A DNA stretch of 7,997 nucleotides from Roseomonas sp. (GTDB lineage: Bacteria > Pseudomonadota > Alphaproteobacteria > Acetobacterales > Acetobacteraceae): positions 1 through 7,997 of the forward strand of contig JADCFR010000478.1 in NCBI GenBank assembly GCA_020249415.1, in the 5' to 3' direction. Under the pieces are notes generated by a model, which was given only the letters and a program-made list of their open reading frames with translations, was not told the DNA's origin and searched no databases. Positions 6,739 through 7,997 of the stretch are shown here, in pieces. The translations under genes were made by a program, and so were the position numbers. The first letter of the stretch is position 1, and each line of letters opens with the position of its first letter.

Positions 6739-7758
6739 TTGCCCCAGGCAGAGGCAGTTTTCGCGGATTCTTCGGCTTCGCGCCGCGGCGCCAAAGCCGA
6801 GCATGAAGGCCGTTTTTCGGTGGATACGCGCGACCTGCCGCCGGCGATCCGCTTTGATGTCTGGCGCGCCTTTTGGGAACCGGTGGTGCATGTCAGCGCA
6901 CCGCATGCTGAGGCGGAGGGTTTTTGCGGCCAGGCGGAACTGCGCTGGCTTGGCCGCCATGTGCTGTTGAAATTCCAGGCCGATGCTGCCGATTATCGCC
7001 GCGCACGGAGCGAAGGGCTGCGCGATGGGCTGGATCATTGGCTGCTCGCGCTGCGTCTGGCTGAAGCGGATGGCCAGCCAGCGGAATTGCTGCTGGGCGC
7101 ACTTTCGCAAGGCTTTGGGCTGCGCAGGCTTGGCGGGCATTGGTGCGGCGTGCTGATCCAGCCTGAAAGCCTGCCGCAACTCGCCCCGGTTTTCGCAACC
7201 GCGCGCCTTTTTCCGCTGAACAGCCCGGCGGCGCGCATGCTGGGTGGCATGCTGCCGCGCATCGCGGCCTCGGTTGATGAGATCAGCGCGGAAGATGCGC
7301 CGCGGCTGGAGGCAGCGCTATCCTCCATGCTGACCGCCTGCCTGATGGGGCTGGAAACCGAGCCCACCTCCACCCGCCAACAGCTAGAAGCCGCGCGCCG
7401 TGCGCGCGTGATTGCGCTGGTGGATGCGGCGCTGGGGGAGGCTGAGCTATCGCCCAGCATGCTGGTTCAGCGTTCCGGGATTTCGCGTTCAGAACTTTAT
7501 CGTTGTTTTGCGCCAATTGGCGGCATTGCGCGGGTTATTCAGCAACGCCGGCTGCGCCAGGCCTATCGTGACCTGATGCGCGCCGATGGCCCCGCTTCTG
7601 TCAGCCGCATTGGTGAGGCGGTTGGGTTTTACGATCCTTCCAGCTTCACCCGCGCCTTCCGCCGCGAATTCGGCTGCACGCCGAGCGAGGTGCTGCTGCG
7701 CCGCCAATTGCAAATAACCGAGGCCGCGCCTGGTCTCGCGGCAGCGCTGCGGGCCTGA
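6739..7758 (+). CDS. AraC family transcriptional regulator
   Basis: A 339-residue cytoplasmic DNA-binding regulator. The N-terminal half (about 25-200) matches the AraC-binding-like sensor type: it starts with FSVDTRDLPPAIRFDVWRAF (26-45), then a beta-rich domain and an all-helical stretch ending near SSMLTACL. The C-terminal AraC/XylS DNA-binding domain spans about 220-322, with a first helix-turn-helix around LSPSMLVQRSGISRSELYRCF (237-257) and a second around ISRIGEAVGFYDPSSFTRAF-like residues (288-307), ending in the family signature FRREFGCTPSEVLLRR (307-322). An in-frame TAA at 6730 limits the start. The first usable codon is TTG 6739 with GGAG at 6725-6728; GTG 6820 is the alternative and would leave the sensor domain nearly intact. 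The effector and targets are unknown. The convergent RND pump gene is a neighbour but not an obvious target. Confidence 0.9.
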   Translation: MPQAEAVFADSSASRRGAKAEHEGRFSVDTRDLPPAIRFDVWRAFWEPVVHVSAPHAEAEGFCGQAELRWLGRHVLLKFQADAADYRRARSEGLRDGLDHWLLALRLAEADGQPAELLLGALSQGFGLRRLGGHWCGVLIQPESLPQLAPVFATARLFPLNSPAARMLGGMLPRIAASVDEISAEDAPRLEAALSSMLTACLMGLETEPTSTRQQLEAARRARVIALVDAALGEAELSPSMLVQRSGISRSELYRCFAPIGGIARVIQQRRLRQAYRDLMRADGPASVSRIGEAVGFYDPSSFTRAFRREFGCTPSEVLLRRQLQITEAAPGLAAALRA

Positions 7759-7788
7759 AGCGACGCGCCTGCTGATCAGGCTTGCTTC
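7757..7788. terminator. Imperfect hairpin between convergent AraC and RND genes
   Basis: Two nested stems can pair: GAAGC (7757-7761) with GCTTC (7784-7788), and GCCTG (7767-7771) with CAGGC (7777-7781), separated by an uneven internal loop and closed by a 5-base loop. It overlaps the stop codons of both convergent genes, as a bidirectional terminator would. There is no T run on either side, so support is modest. Confidence 0.3.
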
Positions 7789-7997
7789 GCCACCGCCGCG
7801 CGATCACCGCGCCGTTCCAGCACAATCACATAAAGCGCCGGCAGCACAATCAGCGTCAGCAGTGTCGCCACCAAAAGCCCGCCCATGACGGCGAAGGCCA
7901 TCGGCCCCCAGAATACCGTGGGCGCAATCGGGATCAGCCCCAACACAGTGGAAAGCGCTGTCAGCATCATGGGCCTGAGGCGCGATGTGGCCGAAGC
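7776..7997 (-). CDS. RND efflux permease, C-terminal end, cut by window edge
   Basis: The last 73 codons of an inner-membrane proton-driven efflux pump subunit of the RND superfamily (AcrB/hydrophobe-amphiphile type) enter from the right edge and end at a TGA at 7776-7778. The visible part contains SRLRPMMLTALSTVLGLIP, then TVFWGPMAFAVMGGLLVATL and TLIVLPALYVIVLERRG. This corresponds to the last two transmembrane segments and the conserved loop between them, followed by a short charged cytoplasmic tail. The FWGPMAFAVMGG form is typical of AcrB/AcrD/AcrF-like proteins in proteobacteria. The rest of the protein, and any membrane-fusion partner upstream of it, are off-window. The substrate class cannot be inferred from this fragment. 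Confidence 0.9.
   Translation of the reverse strand, partial: ASATSRLRPMMLTALSTVLGLIPIAPTVFWGPMAFAVMGGLLVATLLTLIVLPALYVIVLERRGDRAAVAKQA

Noticed and set aside
6612..6806. 64-codon plus-strand ORF overlapping the AraC-family start, preceded by a 19-codon ORF (6568-6627) with ATGA overlap
   Set aside because: The internal ATG 6624 has its purine stretch directly abutting it, too close for a ribosome site, the peptide is not protein-like, and it overlaps the regulator out of frame.
6577..7179. 200-codon minus-strand ORF overlapping the AraC-family N-terminal half
   Set aside because: It is antisense to a well-supported regulator and shows no domain-like sequence; the plus-strand frame explains the region.

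Overview
The window is a stretch of ordinary-looking chromosome from a fairly GC-rich (roughly 60%) alphaproteobacterium. The protein families and sequence style suggest Rhodospirillales/Acetobacteraceae, but that is a judgement from resemblance and not a search result. Genes are densely packed. I see no tRNA, rRNA, CRISPR array, insertion sequence, integrase or other sign of recent transfer.

Positions 1-3638 hold a three-gene operon on the minus strand. In transcription order it encodes an M20-family dipeptidase-like metallopeptidase, an AbgT-family transporter and an SLC13-family permease that runs off the left edge. The first two genes overlap by 4 nt (ATGA) and the second and third are 3 nt apart, so the set is probably translationally coupled. 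The likely theme is movement and hydrolysis of small acidic peptide or amido-acid substrates, with the true substrate unknown.

Positions 3639-3825 form a divergent intergenic region. Downstream on the plus strand (3826-4608) lies an RMD1/DUF155-family protein with a C-terminal membrane anchor. It converges, 10 nt apart, on a minus-strand pair: a DUF1269 glycine-zipper membrane protein (5871-6365) followed by a patatin-like phospholipase lipoprotein (4619-5842).

Positions 6366-6738 are a gene-poor region of about 370 bp with one possible small ORF and an AT-rich palindrome. An AraC-family regulator on the plus strand (6739-7758, TTG start) follows. It converges with the C-terminal end of an RND efflux permease that enters from the right edge on the minus strand (7776-7997).

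I found no convincing new multi-gene system. The points most worth a second look are the coupled peptidase-AbgT-SLC13 operon, the bacterial RMD1 protein and its start region, the small ORF before the DUF1269 gene, and the similar CTGATCAGG palindromes at both convergent gene junctions.
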